A stretch of 64,000 nucleotides of DNA from Rhodobacter sp. (GTDB lineage Bacteria > Pseudomonadota > Alphaproteobacteria > Rhodobacterales > Rhodobacteraceae), in the NCBI GenBank assembly GCA_020637515.1, contig JACKKG010000002.1:102985-166984 (forward strand). The letters are read 5' to 3'. The notes under the pieces were generated by a model. That model saw only the letters and a list, made by a program, of their open reading frames with translations, was not told the origin of the DNA and searched no databases. Below are positions 41,385 to 49,157 of this stretch, piece after piece; position 1 is the first letter of the stretch, and each line of letters starts with the position of its first letter. A program made the position numbers and the translations under genes.

Positions 41385-42962
41385 TTACTGGCTCAGCCAG
41401 ACCGAACCAAAGTCGAGCCCGACATAGTTCGAGGCGATATTCGGAACCTCGAACCCATGCACATCGGCGCGCACGACCATCGGACGAACCGACCAGAAGA
41501 GCGGGATATAGAGCGCCTGGTCCATGATCTCGTTCTCGATTTGCAGCGCAAGGTCGCGGCGGGCGGCGGGATCGGTTTCGATCGCCTGGGCCTGGAACAG
41601 CGCGTCAAAGGCCGGATCGTCGGCAAAAGTCAGGTTGCGCGGGTTCTGGCTGTGCGACAACATGCTGGAGAACCGCAGCGTCGGATCGTCCGAATATTCG
41701 GCGATGGCGATCAGGGTCACGTCGAAATCGCCGCGGTTTTGCCGGCCGAAGAATTCGCCCACATCCAGGGTCTCTTGCGTGACCGTCACGCCGATCTGGC
41801 GCCACTGGTCGATCAGGAACACGCCCATCGGAGTGTAACGATTCCAGTTCAGGTAGGTGAAGCTCAGGTTCTCCTGACCGGCCTCGGCCAGCAGGGCCCG
41901 CGCCTCGGCCCGCGCCGCTTCGATATCGGGGTTGAACCCGGGAAGCTGCTCAAGCTCGGCCTGGGGACGTTCCCATTCCGAACCGGGGCGCATCCAGCCG
42001 CCGTAGCCGCTGGCCGAGGTGGTGCGCGACAGGGCTGCGGCCCCGGCCCGCCGGTCGATGGCCAGGTTCAGCGCCCGGCGCACCCGCACATCGTCGAAGG
42101 GCGCGCGCTGCGTGTTCATGATGGCGTTGAAGAAGACCGTCGTGTCGATGGCGGGATAGGCCACCACATTGTCGCCCTGCATCTGGGCAATGCGGTCCAC
42201 ATCGGCCTGGCTGAGGCTGGGCACGATGGTGCCGATCTGACCCGCCGCCATGGCGTTGACCGCCGCCGGCATCGCCATGTTCAGCAGTTGCACGCTGTCG
42301 AGATAGGGCTTGCCCGGGTCGTAATATCCGTCAAAGCGCGTTCCGGTCCACGAGGCCCCGGCCTGATAATCCGAGAACACGAAAGGCCCGCTGCCCATCA
42401 CCCGGCGCGCCGGATAGTCGGCATCGCTTTCCAGCAGTTCGGCCGAATAGATGCAGTTGAACGGACCGGCGAGGATATCCAGCATCGCCGAATCCGGGTG
42501 CGACAGTTGGACGACCACCGTCTGGTCGTCGGTCGCCTCGATCGAGGCCACGGCCGAGAACTGCGCCTGGCGGGCCGAAACGACGCCGGCCGGGGGATTG
42601 CGCACGCGGTTGAGGCTGGCTTCGACGTCATGGGCATCCAGGCTCGAACCGTCGTGGAACACCACGCCGGGGCGAATGTGGAACGTATAGACCAGACCGT
42701 CCGCCGAAACCTCCCAGCTGTCGGCAACGTCGCCCTCGATGGCCGGACAATTGACCGAGCTGTAGCGCAGAAGCGTCGAGTAGTGCGGCGCGAGGCGGTA
42801 AAGCGAACCGATCGAACGGGTCGCGTGGCAGTCGAAGGTATCGGGATCGCCCTGCACCACGCCGACGACGAGTTGTCCGCCGTGCTGTGGTTCCTGGGCC
42901 GTGGCACTACCCGCTGCCAATAAGGCGGCGGTGATACCGGCCACGGTCGTCAAGATACGCAT
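41385..42962 (-). CDS. Peptide-type ABC transporter substrate-binding protein
   Basis: A 525-aa periplasmic solute-binding protein of family 5 (DppA/OppA). The signal peptide is MRILTTVAGITAALLAAGSATA. Family features include GLVYTFHIRPGVVFHDGSSLDAHDVEASLNR and VRRALNLAIDR. The ATG at 42962 has a strong GGAGGAG. No permease or ATPase gene adjoins it. The only transporter of the matching family nearby is the one at 24328-28234, so the complete importer is probably split between the two sides of the island. The ligand is unknown. Confidence 0.92.
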   Translation of the reverse strand: MRILTTVAGITAALLAAGSATAQEPQHGGQLVVGVVQGDPDTFDCHATRSIGSLYRLAPHYSTLLRYSSVNCPAIEGDVADSWEVSADGLVYTFHIRPGVVFHDGSSLDAHDVEASLNRVRNPPAGVVSARQAQFSAVASIEATDDQTVVVQLSHPDSAMLDILAGPFNCIYSAELLESDADYPARRVMGSGPFVFSDYQAGASWTGTRFDGYYDPGKPYLDSVQLLNMAMPAAVNAMAAGQIGTIVPSLSQADVDRIAQMQGDNVVAYPAIDTTVFFNAIMNTQRAPFDDVRVRRALNLAIDRRAGAAALSRTTSASGYGGWMRPGSEWERPQAELEQLPGFNPDIEAARAEARALLAEAGQENLSFTYLNWNRYTPMGVFLIDQWRQIGVTVTQETLDVGEFFGRQNRGDFDVTLIAIAEYSDDPTLRFSSMLSHSQNPRNLTFADDPAFDALFQAQAIETDPAARRDLALQIENEIMDQALYIPLFWSVRPMVVRADVHGFEVPNIASNYVGLDFGSVWLSQ

Positions 42963-43426
42963 GATCTCCTCCCTGAGTTGGTTGTCTTGATGTCCGTTAC
43001 GGAACTTCCGCCTTGCACAATCGAGGCGAGAGGGGGCTAAAGCAATCCACCTAGCTGACAAGGGACCTGTTGCCTTTTCCTTACAACTTTCGGGGGGAAC
43101 GGCGGCCCGGATGTTCAGGCGCCCATGATCGCGGGACGCGCCGGGCCACGCGAAACGGGCCCTGCGGCGACAGTCGCCGGGACCTGGTCCGTGCGCGGAT
43201 TTGTCAGATCGGGGCCTTGTCGGATCGGCCCACCAGGGCGGGGTTCGACCCTCGTGCCCTGCTCAGACGCGGCGGCGAGCGCCGGCCGGTTCATCCCGGC
43301 CTGCCCATTCGGCGCCCCGGGGATCGGTCAGGGCCATGCCGTTTGGCACGGTCCAAGGCCCTGACCTGTGTGAGTCACGCAGATGGCGGACGGTGCGCGC
43401 AGACGGCGCCCACCGACCGCGATCCC
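42963..43426. other. Intergenic region upstream of the binding-protein gene
   Basis: I see no credible gene here. The right part should contain the 3' end of the cold-shock transcript, the left part the binding-protein promoter. A loose look-alike of the island motif occurs on the plus strand around 43046-43077 (CCACCTAGCTGACA, later GTTGCC), but its spacing is off by two and its orientation is opposite to the gene. Confidence 0.4.
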
Positions 43427-43633
43427 TCACGCGAGGGCGAGGTTGGTCGCGCTTTCGCGGCCGTCACGTCCGGTTTCGACGTCGAAGGTCACTTTTTGCG
43501 CGTCGGCCAGGCCGGTCAGGCCAGCGCGTTCCACGGCCGAGATGTGCACGAACACATCCTTGCCACCGCGGTCCGTCTCGATGAAGCCGAAGCCTTTTTG
43601 CGAATTGAAAAATTTCACGGTGCCATTGGCCAT
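43427..43633 (-). CDS. Cold-shock protein (CspA family)
   Basis: A 68-aa single cold-shock domain that binds single-stranded RNA or DNA. RNP1 is KGFGFI and RNP2 is VFVHIS. The family start MANGTVKFFN is clear, with AGGAG 9-10 bases upstream. Three genes' worth of space separates it from the divergent DEAD-box helicase; the two together form a typical cold-response RNA-remodelling pair. Confidence 0.96.
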   Translation of the reverse strand: MANGTVKFFNSQKGFGFIETDRGGKDVFVHISAVERAGLTGLADAQKVTFDVETGRDGRESATNLALA

Positions 43634-44089
43634 ATCCGTGGTCTCCTGTTCAGATGCTGCCCACAGGATGCGGCAGCCCGGCAAAGTCAGACTGAGAGAA
43701 CGACTGAAGCCGGTTGAACGGAAGCAGAAGGTCGCAGAGAAAAACGATTACGCGGCTCACATGGGCCCTGCGCCCCGCCGTTGCAAGGGGTGTGCCCGCG
43801 AAAGCGCGAAAATTCATCCCCGAACCGGCGCGGCGGGCGCTGCGCCATTGACAATGGGTCGATGGGTCACCATGTAGACCTTGCGTTATCGCTCTGCCGC
43901 GTGAGCAGGCGGGTTCACTTCCGCCCCCGGCCGTGACGCACCGTTTTCCCACATCACGAAGGGGGGACGCCGCCCAAGGCGGCTCTGGGCACAATGCGGT
44001 GCCGGAGTGTTCGCCCCGGGTGCACCCCGACCGAACGCGCAGCCGCGCGTTTCGGCGACGCCGGACGCATGGTCCGGTCAAGGATCGAC
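43634..44089. other. Divergent control region of the cold-shock protein and helicase genes
   Basis: No gene is evident in these 456 bases. Long leaders are common for cold-shock genes. A candidate rightward promoter has TTGACA at 43848-43853 and ATGTAG at 43872-43877 (18-base spacer), about 210 bases before the helicase start. Confidence 0.45.
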
Positions 44090-45298
44090 ATGACTTTCAC
44101 GGAACTCGGGCTCAGCGCCCGCATGGTCTCGCGGCTCGAAGCCCTGGGGCTGACCCAACCGACACCCATCCAGGAACAGGCCATTCCGCAGGCGTTGCAG
44201 GGCAACGACATTCTCGGGATCGCGCAGACCGGGACGGGCAAGACCGCCGCCTTCGGCATCCCGCTGATCGTCGCGCTGTCGAAACAGCAAGAGCGGCCGG
44301 CGCCGCGCTCGACCCGTGGACTGGTGCTGGCACCGACCCGGGAACTGGCCAGCCAGATCGTCCAGAGCCTTCAGGGCATGACGGCCGATCTGCGCATCGC
44401 ACTCGTCGTTGGCGGCAAGTCGATCAACGCGCAGGCCGACAAGCTGGCACGCGGCACCGATATCCTGGTGGCGACGCCCGGCCGGCTGATCGACCTGATG
44501 GACCGTGGCGCCGTCGATCTGGGCCAGACCCGGTTCCTGGTGCTGGACGAGGCCGACCAGATGCTCGACATCGGATTCATCCACGCGCTGCGCCGCATCG
44601 CGACGATGGTCGCCAAGGACCGGCAAACCATGATGTTTTCGGCCACGATGCCGAAAGCGATGGCCGACCTGTCGCGTCAATACCTGAACAATCCCGTCCG
44701 GGTCGAGGTCTCGCCCGCGGGCAAGGTCGCGGACAAGGTCACCCATTCGGTGCATTTTGTCGCCAAGGACCAAAAGCAGGACCTGCTGATCGAATTGCTG
44801 GACGCGCACCGCAACGACCGGGCGCTGGTCTTTTCGCGCACGAAACACGGCGCCGAACGGTTGATGAAGCACCTGGACCGCGCCGGGTTCGCGGCCACCT
44901 CGATCCATGGCAACAAGAGCCAGGGACAAAGGGACCGGGCCATCGCCGCGTTCAAGGCGGGGTCGGTGCGCGTGCTGGTTGCGACCGATGTCGCGGCGCG
45001 CGGGATCGACATTCCCGGCGTCGGGCATGTCTACAACTACGACCTGCCGAACGTGCCGGAAAACTACGTCCACCGGATCGGGCGCACGGCCCGCGCCGGC
45101 CAGAGCGGCCGCGCGATCGCCTTTTGCGCCGCCGACGAGGTGAGCGAACTCAAGGCCATTGAAAAGGTGCTGGGCACCCGGGTCGAGATCGCCGGCGGCC
45201 ATCCGTGGGAGGCAAGGACCTCTGGCGCGCCGAAACCGCAGGCCAAGAAGCGGCCGCGCCGGCGGTCCCCGGGCCGCGGGGGTCAAATGGCGGCGTGA
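44090..45298 (+). CDS. DEAD-box ATP-dependent RNA helicase (RhlE/DeaD type)
   Basis: A 402-aa RNA helicase. In order: the Q motif (PTPIQEQAIP), Walker A AQTGTGKTA, DEAD in VLDEADQMLD, the SAT motif (FSATMP) and HRIGRTARAG. A short basic C-terminal tail (residues about 380-402) would bind RNA. I chose the ATG at 44090, preceded by AAGGA; the frame is open upstream without a ribosome site. It probably assists ribosome assembly or mRNA unwinding in the cold. Confidence 0.93.
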   Translation: MTFTELGLSARMVSRLEALGLTQPTPIQEQAIPQALQGNDILGIAQTGTGKTAAFGIPLIVALSKQQERPAPRSTRGLVLAPTRELASQIVQSLQGMTADLRIALVVGGKSINAQADKLARGTDILVATPGRLIDLMDRGAVDLGQTRFLVLDEADQMLDIGFIHALRRIATMVAKDRQTMMFSATMPKAMADLSRQYLNNPVRVEVSPAGKVADKVTHSVHFVAKDQKQDLLIELLDAHRNDRALVFSRTKHGAERLMKHLDRAGFAATSIHGNKSQGQRDRAIAAFKAGSVRVLVATDVAARGIDIPGVGHVYNYDLPNVPENYVHRIGRTARAGQSGRAIAFCAADEVSELKAIEKVLGTRVEIAGGHPWEARTSGAPKPQAKKRPRRRSPGRGGQMAA

Positions 45299-45416
45299 CG
45301 GCAGGCCTCGGGCCCCTTGCGTCAGACGACAAGGACGGCGCTGCACCGGCAGCTGACTGCGACCCGGGCCAGCTTTCACAGCGAGGCGGCGCTTTCTCCG
45401 CAGGAGGACTAGTCCT

Positions 45417-45800
45417 ATGAAAACCCCTGAATGGGTCAAACCCGGCGTTTATGGCGCCGTGATCGGCGCCGCGATTTTCGGCATCGTCGGCTTCGGCTGG
45501 GGCGGCTGGGTGACCGGCGGCACGGCGCATGACAGGGCGGTGGCGATGTCGCGCGACAACGTCGTCGCGGCGATGGTGCCGGTCTGTCTGGACCTGTCGC
45601 GGGCCGACCCGGACCGCGCCGCGGCGCTTGCGGGCATCCGCGAGGCCCAGGCATACCGGCGTCGCGACGTGCTGATGGCGACCGGCTGGGCCACGATGCC
45701 CGGCACCGACGCACCGAACCGCGACCTCGCACAGGCCTGCCTGGCTTCGCTCGATGTCGATGCCGTTCCCGATCCGCAGGCCACGGGCGACAACGGATGA
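45417..45800 (+). CDS. Hypothetical protein with one N-terminal membrane helix
   Basis: A 127-aa protein. A Gly/Ala/Ile-rich hydrophobic segment (residues about 10-34) is followed by a soluble region with two cysteines (PVCLDLSRAD; LAQACLASL). AGGAGG lies 9 bases before the ATG, and half of it falls in the palindrome AGGACTAGTCCT (45405-45416). The stop overlaps the next gene as ATGA, so the two may act together. I do not recognise the family. Confidence 0.7.
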   Translation: MKTPEWVKPGVYGAVIGAAIFGIVGFGWGGWVTGGTAHDRAVAMSRDNVVAAMVPVCLDLSRADPDRAAALAGIREAQAYRRRDVLMATGWATMPGTDAPNRDLAQACLASLDVDAVPDPQATGDNG

Positions 45801-46606
45801 GCGGTGTCTCGGCCGCTGACCGCGCGCGGATACCGAAGCGGGGCCGCAGCCGGTTGATGTGGGCGGCGGCCGGTCTGGTGATCGCGCTGGCGGGCCCGGC
45901 GCTTGCGCAGGACGGCACCGGCGCGGTGCCGGATCACGCCGAGCCGCAGCGTTACGGCGGCGGCTGGGTCTGCGCGCTGGGCTACCGGGTCAGCGATGCC
46001 GCCTGCGTCGCCATTGCGATGCCGGAAAACGCCTATGCGACGGGCCGGTCCTATGGATCGGGCTGGGCCTGCCGGCGCGGGTATGAAGACGTCCGGGGAA
46101 CCGCGTGCGTGGCGATCCCTTTGCCCGAACACGCGTTCCTGCGGGCCTCGGGCTATGACTGGCAATGCGAGCGCGGCTACCGTCAGGAACGCGAGGCCTG
46201 CGTGCCCATCGCCCTGCCCGACAACGCCTATCTCACCGACGACCCCTCGGGCACCGGATGGACCTGCGAGCGCGGTTTCACGGCCAGTTCCGGCGCCTGT
46301 GTTCCGATCGCCGTGCCCGAGAACGGCTATCTCACCAATGCCGATTACGGCGACGCCTGGGCCTGCGAGCGGGGCTTTTTCGAGATCGCGGGCCGCTGCG
46401 ATCCCGTGGCGCTGCCCGAGAACGCCTTTCTGGACCCCGTCTCGTATGGGCCGGGATGGCGCTGTGAGCGGGGGTTTGAACCCGTGGACAACACCTGCGT
46501 GCGGATCGACCTGCCGGAAAACGCGCATCTCGAACAATCCGGGAACCGCTGGCGCTGTGATCGCGGCTTTCAACGCGCGGGCGAAGCCTGCGTGCTTGGG
46601 CGATAG
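45797..46606 (+). CDS. Exported protein with seven Cys-pair repeats
   Basis: A 269-aa protein with a signal-type N terminus ending at ALAQDG. From about residue 53 to the end there are seven tandem repeats of roughly 30 residues. Each has Trp-x-Cys, then Arg-Gly-Tyr/Phe, a second Cys 10-11 residues after the first, then a Leu-Pro-Glu-Asn-Ala type turn. Example units are WQCERGYRQEREACVPIALP and WACERGFFEIAGRCDPVALP. Fourteen paired cysteines suggest one disulfide per repeat in the periplasm. Similar repeats occur in other alphaproteobacteria, as I recall, but no function is known to me. It overlaps the gene before it by 4 bp. Confidence 0.75.
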   Translation: MSGVSAADRARIPKRGRSRLMWAAAGLVIALAGPALAQDGTGAVPDHAEPQRYGGGWVCALGYRVSDAACVAIAMPENAYATGRSYGSGWACRRGYEDVRGTACVAIPLPEHAFLRASGYDWQCERGYRQEREACVPIALPDNAYLTDDPSGTGWTCERGFTASSGACVPIAVPENGYLTNADYGDAWACERGFFEIAGRCDPVALPENAFLDPVSYGPGWRCERGFEPVDNTCVRIDLPENAHLEQSGNRWRCDRGFQRAGEACVLGR

Positions 46607-46693
46607 CGCGTCCCGATCCAGGCGCGCGGTCGGCCTCGTGGGTCGGCGTTTGCGCCCCGCCGACCTGGTCCCCCCTTCTTCTGGAGAGCCCAC

Positions 46694-47158
46694 ATGCCCC
46701 CCACGATCCAGACGACCGCTGTCTTCCTGCGCCCCTTTCAACTGTCGCGGTTCAACGAGACCCTTCCCGCCGGAGAATACCAGATCGAGACCCAGCGGCT
46801 GAAACCTGCGGATTGGATCGGGCCGGGCGCATGGGCCTCGTCCGTGGTGGTCCGGTTGCCGCCGCGCGCCTCGCATCCCGGGCTCAGCCGGACGCTGACC
46901 GTGCCGCTTGCCGACCTGGAGCACGCGGTCGCCCGGGACAAGCTGACCGGCAAGCCGCTCAGGGATTTCTTTCTCGAGGAAATGCTGGCGGACCCGATGA
47001 TCCGTCTTGTCATGCAGGCGGACGACGTGGCCGAACGGGACCTGCGCGACCTTTACGCCCCCCCGTCGGATCACCCGGTGCGCGCGCGCCGGCGCGGGAT
47101 GGACGCCGGAACCGGGGACCCGCGCTATGGAAGTGCGCGGCCGGGGATCGGCGAATGA
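46694..47158 (+). CDS. Hypothetical protein
   Basis: A 154-aa soluble protein without a motif I recognise. The N-terminal part (TTAVFLRPFQLSRFNETLPAG) looks like a small beta-rich domain; the C-terminal 25 residues are Arg/Gly-rich. TCTGGAGA precedes the ATG. Its stop overlaps the next start (ATGA), and a chain of such overlaps runs to 47669, so the three small genes are probably one unit. Confidence 0.65.
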   Translation: MPPTIQTTAVFLRPFQLSRFNETLPAGEYQIETQRLKPADWIGPGAWASSVVVRLPPRASHPGLSRTLTVPLADLEHAVARDKLTGKPLRDFFLEEMLADPMIRLVMQADDVAERDLRDLYAPPSDHPVRARRRGMDAGTGDPRYGSARPGIGE

Positions 47159-47457
47159 CCGACGACCCGATCCCCCTGGACGGCCACAGGTCCGCCGCCG
47201 AACGGCACCGGACCGAACAGCGGCGGCGCCCCGCGAACAGCCCGGAACCGCTGGGGCCGCAACCGGGTCTGGACAGGCTGGACCACCATATGGGGGCGGG
47301 GCCTGCGCGGACCTGGGCCGAAGTCCTGGAAAAATGGCGCTTTCTTCTGGAACGCTACGCGACGACGCCCGAGGCCCGCGAGGAACGCCTTCAGAAACTC
47401 ATCCAGCGCGCCTTGGGCGACATGGAACGACTGCGAAAACGCGAGGAGCGGACATGA
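47155..47457 (+). CDS. Hypothetical small protein
   Basis: A 100-aa protein, Arg/Pro-rich and probably disordered in its first half. The second half (TWAEVLEKWRFLLERYATT to the end) is predicted helical and charged, possibly a coiled coil. Both ends overlap neighbours as ATGA. No family is recognised; the overlap at both ends is the main evidence that it is real. Confidence 0.6.
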   Translation: MTDDPIPLDGHRSAAERHRTEQRRRPANSPEPLGPQPGLDRLDHHMGAGPARTWAEVLEKWRFLLERYATTPEAREERLQKLIQRALGDMERLRKREERT

Positions 47458-47669
47458 CGACCAGATCAGCCGACACCCCCTTTGGGGTGACCCGGGCGGC
47501 GGCCGACGTCGCCGCCGAACGAGTCTGCCTGAAATGCCGCGCGAGCTTTTGGAGCGAAGGCTTCGGCCAGCGGATCTGTTCCCGGTGCAAGGGGACGATG
47601 GCCTGGCGCTCGTCGGTTTCCGAGGGCAGCGGACAGGGCCGGCGCCGCGCGGGCGGACGGGGGGCCTAG
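47454..47669 (+). CDS. Small zinc-ribbon protein
   Basis: A 71-aa protein with CLKC and CSRC separated by 14 residues (CLKCRASFWSEGFGQRICSRC), a typical four-Cys zinc ribbon. A basic Gly/Arg tail follows. It may bind nucleic acid or a protein partner. GAGGAG precedes the ATG. The start overlaps the previous stop, and the transglutaminase-like gene begins 9 bases after it. Confidence 0.68.
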   Translation: MTTRSADTPFGVTRAAADVAAERVCLKCRASFWSEGFGQRICSRCKGTMAWRSSVSEGSGQGRRRAGGRGA

Positions 47670-47678
47670 GTCGCGCCG

Positions 47679-48545
47679 ATGCCCTCTGTCACGATCACGC
47701 ACGCGACCACGTATCGCTACAGAACCGAGGTCCCCCTGGGGCCGCACCGGCTGATGCTGCGCCCGCGCGAGACCCGCGATCTCAGCCTGGCGTCCTTTGA
47801 CCTCGATATCCGGCCCGACGCCCGCATCGACTGGTCGCACGACGTGGCCGGCAACGCGATTGCGACGGCGCAGTTCGCCGTCCCCACAAGGATGCTGTCG
47901 ATCCGGTCGAGCACCCGCGTGGATCTGCGCGCGCCGGTCTGGCCCGTGTTCCCGATCGCCGCCGACGCGGCGACGTATCCGTTCGTCTATGCCCCCGACG
48001 ATCTGACCGACCTGGGCGCCCTCGTCATGCCCCAATATGCCGACGACACGGGCCGGTTGTCGCGCTGGGTCGAACGGTTTGTCATGGCGCGGCCGACGGA
48101 CACGCTGGCCTTGCTGAAAGACATCAGCAACGGCATCACGGCCGGGATTTCCTACCAGAGCCGCGACACCGAGGGCACGCAGGGCCCGCTCGAGACCCTC
48201 GACAGGGGGTGGGGATCGTGCCGCGACTTTGCCGTGCTGTTCGCCGAGGCCGCCCGCACGCTCGGCTTTGGTGCGAGGCTGGTCTCGGGCTATCTGTTCA
48301 ACCCCTCGGGGGCCTGGGTCGGCTCGGCTGGGGCAGGCTCAACCCACGCCTGGGTCGAAGTGTTCGTGCCCGGCGCGGGCTGGATCCCGTTCGACCCGAC
48401 CAACCGGTCCGTCGGGTCCACCAATCTCATCCCCGTCGCCGTCGCGCGAAGGATCCAGCAGGTCGCACCCGTGACGGGCAGCTTCCACGGCCGATCCAGC
48501 GACCTGCTTTCCATGGACGTGTCCGTGGATGTCCGCGCACCCTGA
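47679..48545 (+). CDS. Transglutaminase-like cysteine protease superfamily protein
   Basis: A 288-aa protein with an N-terminal beta domain typical of bacterial transglutaminase-like proteins (ITHATTYRYRTEVPLGPHRLMLRPRE). The core follows. The catalytic triad is visible: Cys in GWGSCRDFA, His in STHAWVEV, Asp in PFDPTN. No signal peptide is seen. Members are thought to be peptidases or amidases; the target is unknown. It is the last of the run of small genes from 45417. Confidence 0.88.
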   Translation: MPSVTITHATTYRYRTEVPLGPHRLMLRPRETRDLSLASFDLDIRPDARIDWSHDVAGNAIATAQFAVPTRMLSIRSSTRVDLRAPVWPVFPIAADAATYPFVYAPDDLTDLGALVMPQYADDTGRLSRWVERFVMARPTDTLALLKDISNGITAGISYQSRDTEGTQGPLETLDRGWGSCRDFAVLFAEAARTLGFGARLVSGYLFNPSGAWVGSAGAGSTHAWVEVFVPGAGWIPFDPTNRSVGSTNLIPVAVARRIQQVAPVTGSFHGRSSDLLSMDVSVDVRAP

Positions 48546-48552
48546 CCCGCCG

Positions 48553-48585
48553 GCCCCTCGCCGCCCCCACCGCGCGGGGAGGGGC
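48553..48585. terminator. GC hairpin between convergent genes
   Basis: GCCCCTC (48553-48559) pairs perfectly with GAGGGGC (48579-48585) across a GC-rich 19-nt interior that can pair further. It separates the end of the transglutaminase-like gene from the end of a leftward hypothetical gene. There is no T-run. Confidence 0.4.
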
Positions 48586-48611
48586 GCCGCCGCCTGAAAC
48601 CGGCGCGGGTG

Positions 48612-49019
48612 CTAGACCTTCTTGTCCAGGTGACGCGGGGGCGGCGTCGTTTGCGCCTGGAGATGCGGCGGCGGCGCGTCGATGCTGTCGCCGGCCGGTT
48701 CCAGCGCGGCGTCATCCGCGCTGGCTGTCCCGGTGTCGGCGGGCCAGCGTGACCCGGGCGCCTGCGCGGCCGAGTCGGCCAGACGGGCGCGAATATCCTC
48801 CAGCACGTTGACATCGAAACTGGGGGGCGGCCCCACGGGACGGTCGCGCATATTCTGGTTGCGCGCCTTTTCGGACAAGCCCGCGGGATCGACGGGCCGG
48901 GGCGCGCGGGCGCTTTCCAGCGGCGCGGCGGGCCGGGGCGCGCCTTGCGTGACCGAGGGCGCGGGGCTGTCGCGCGACACCGCGCCAACGGGCGAAACAG
49001 GGGACAGGAGGCTGGTCAT
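48612..49019 (-). CDS. Hypothetical proline-rich protein
   Basis: A 135-aa, Ala/Pro-rich, probably mostly disordered protein. The only ordered-looking part is FDVNVLEDIRARLADSA (about residues 68-84). GAGG precedes the ATG at 49019. No signal peptide, membrane segment or known domain is visible. Codon use fits the region, but the case for a gene rests on the open frame and the ribosome site. Confidence 0.55.
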   Translation of the reverse strand: MTSLLSPVSPVGAVSRDSPAPSVTQGAPRPAAPLESARAPRPVDPAGLSEKARNQNMRDRPVGPPPSFDVNVLEDIRARLADSAAQAPGSRWPADTGTASADDAALEPAGDSIDAPPPHLQAQTTPPPRHLDKKV

Positions 49020-49097
49020 GGCGAACCTCGTGGATGGATCACGATCCAATCCTAGCGCCGCTCGCTTAACTCCCTCTTAACACATAGCATTTTATGG

Positions 49098-49123
49098 AAA
49101 AAAGGCGCGCCCGCGGACGCGCC
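49098..49123 (-). terminator. Rho-independent terminator of eno
   Basis: On the minus strand GGCGCG and CGCGCC form a stem around an 8-nt loop, followed at once by TTTTTT. It begins 35 bases after the eno stop codon. This is the only classic hairpin plus T-run in the window. Confidence 0.85.
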
Positions 49124-49157
49124 CCTCAGGCTTTCTTCACCCGATCCGGGCAGCGGA

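Noticed and set aside
43046..43077. A fourth copy of the island operator before the binding-protein gene
   Set aside because: Only ACC and GTTGCC agree, the inner spacing is two bases short, GATAG is absent and the orientation is opposite to the gene.
43070..43717. Possible plus-strand gene across the cold-shock gene
   Set aside because: It is antisense to a clear CspA gene, has no ribosome site and no motif.
45405..45416. AGGACTAGTCCT palindrome as a translational switch over the ribosome site at 45401-45407
   Set aside because: With a 4-nt loop only four base pairs remain, too weak to control initiation without other structure.
45953..46600. A DNA tandem repeat or CRISPR-like array
   Set aside because: The periodicity is at the protein level only; the DNA copies are divergent and lack constant repeats or spacers.
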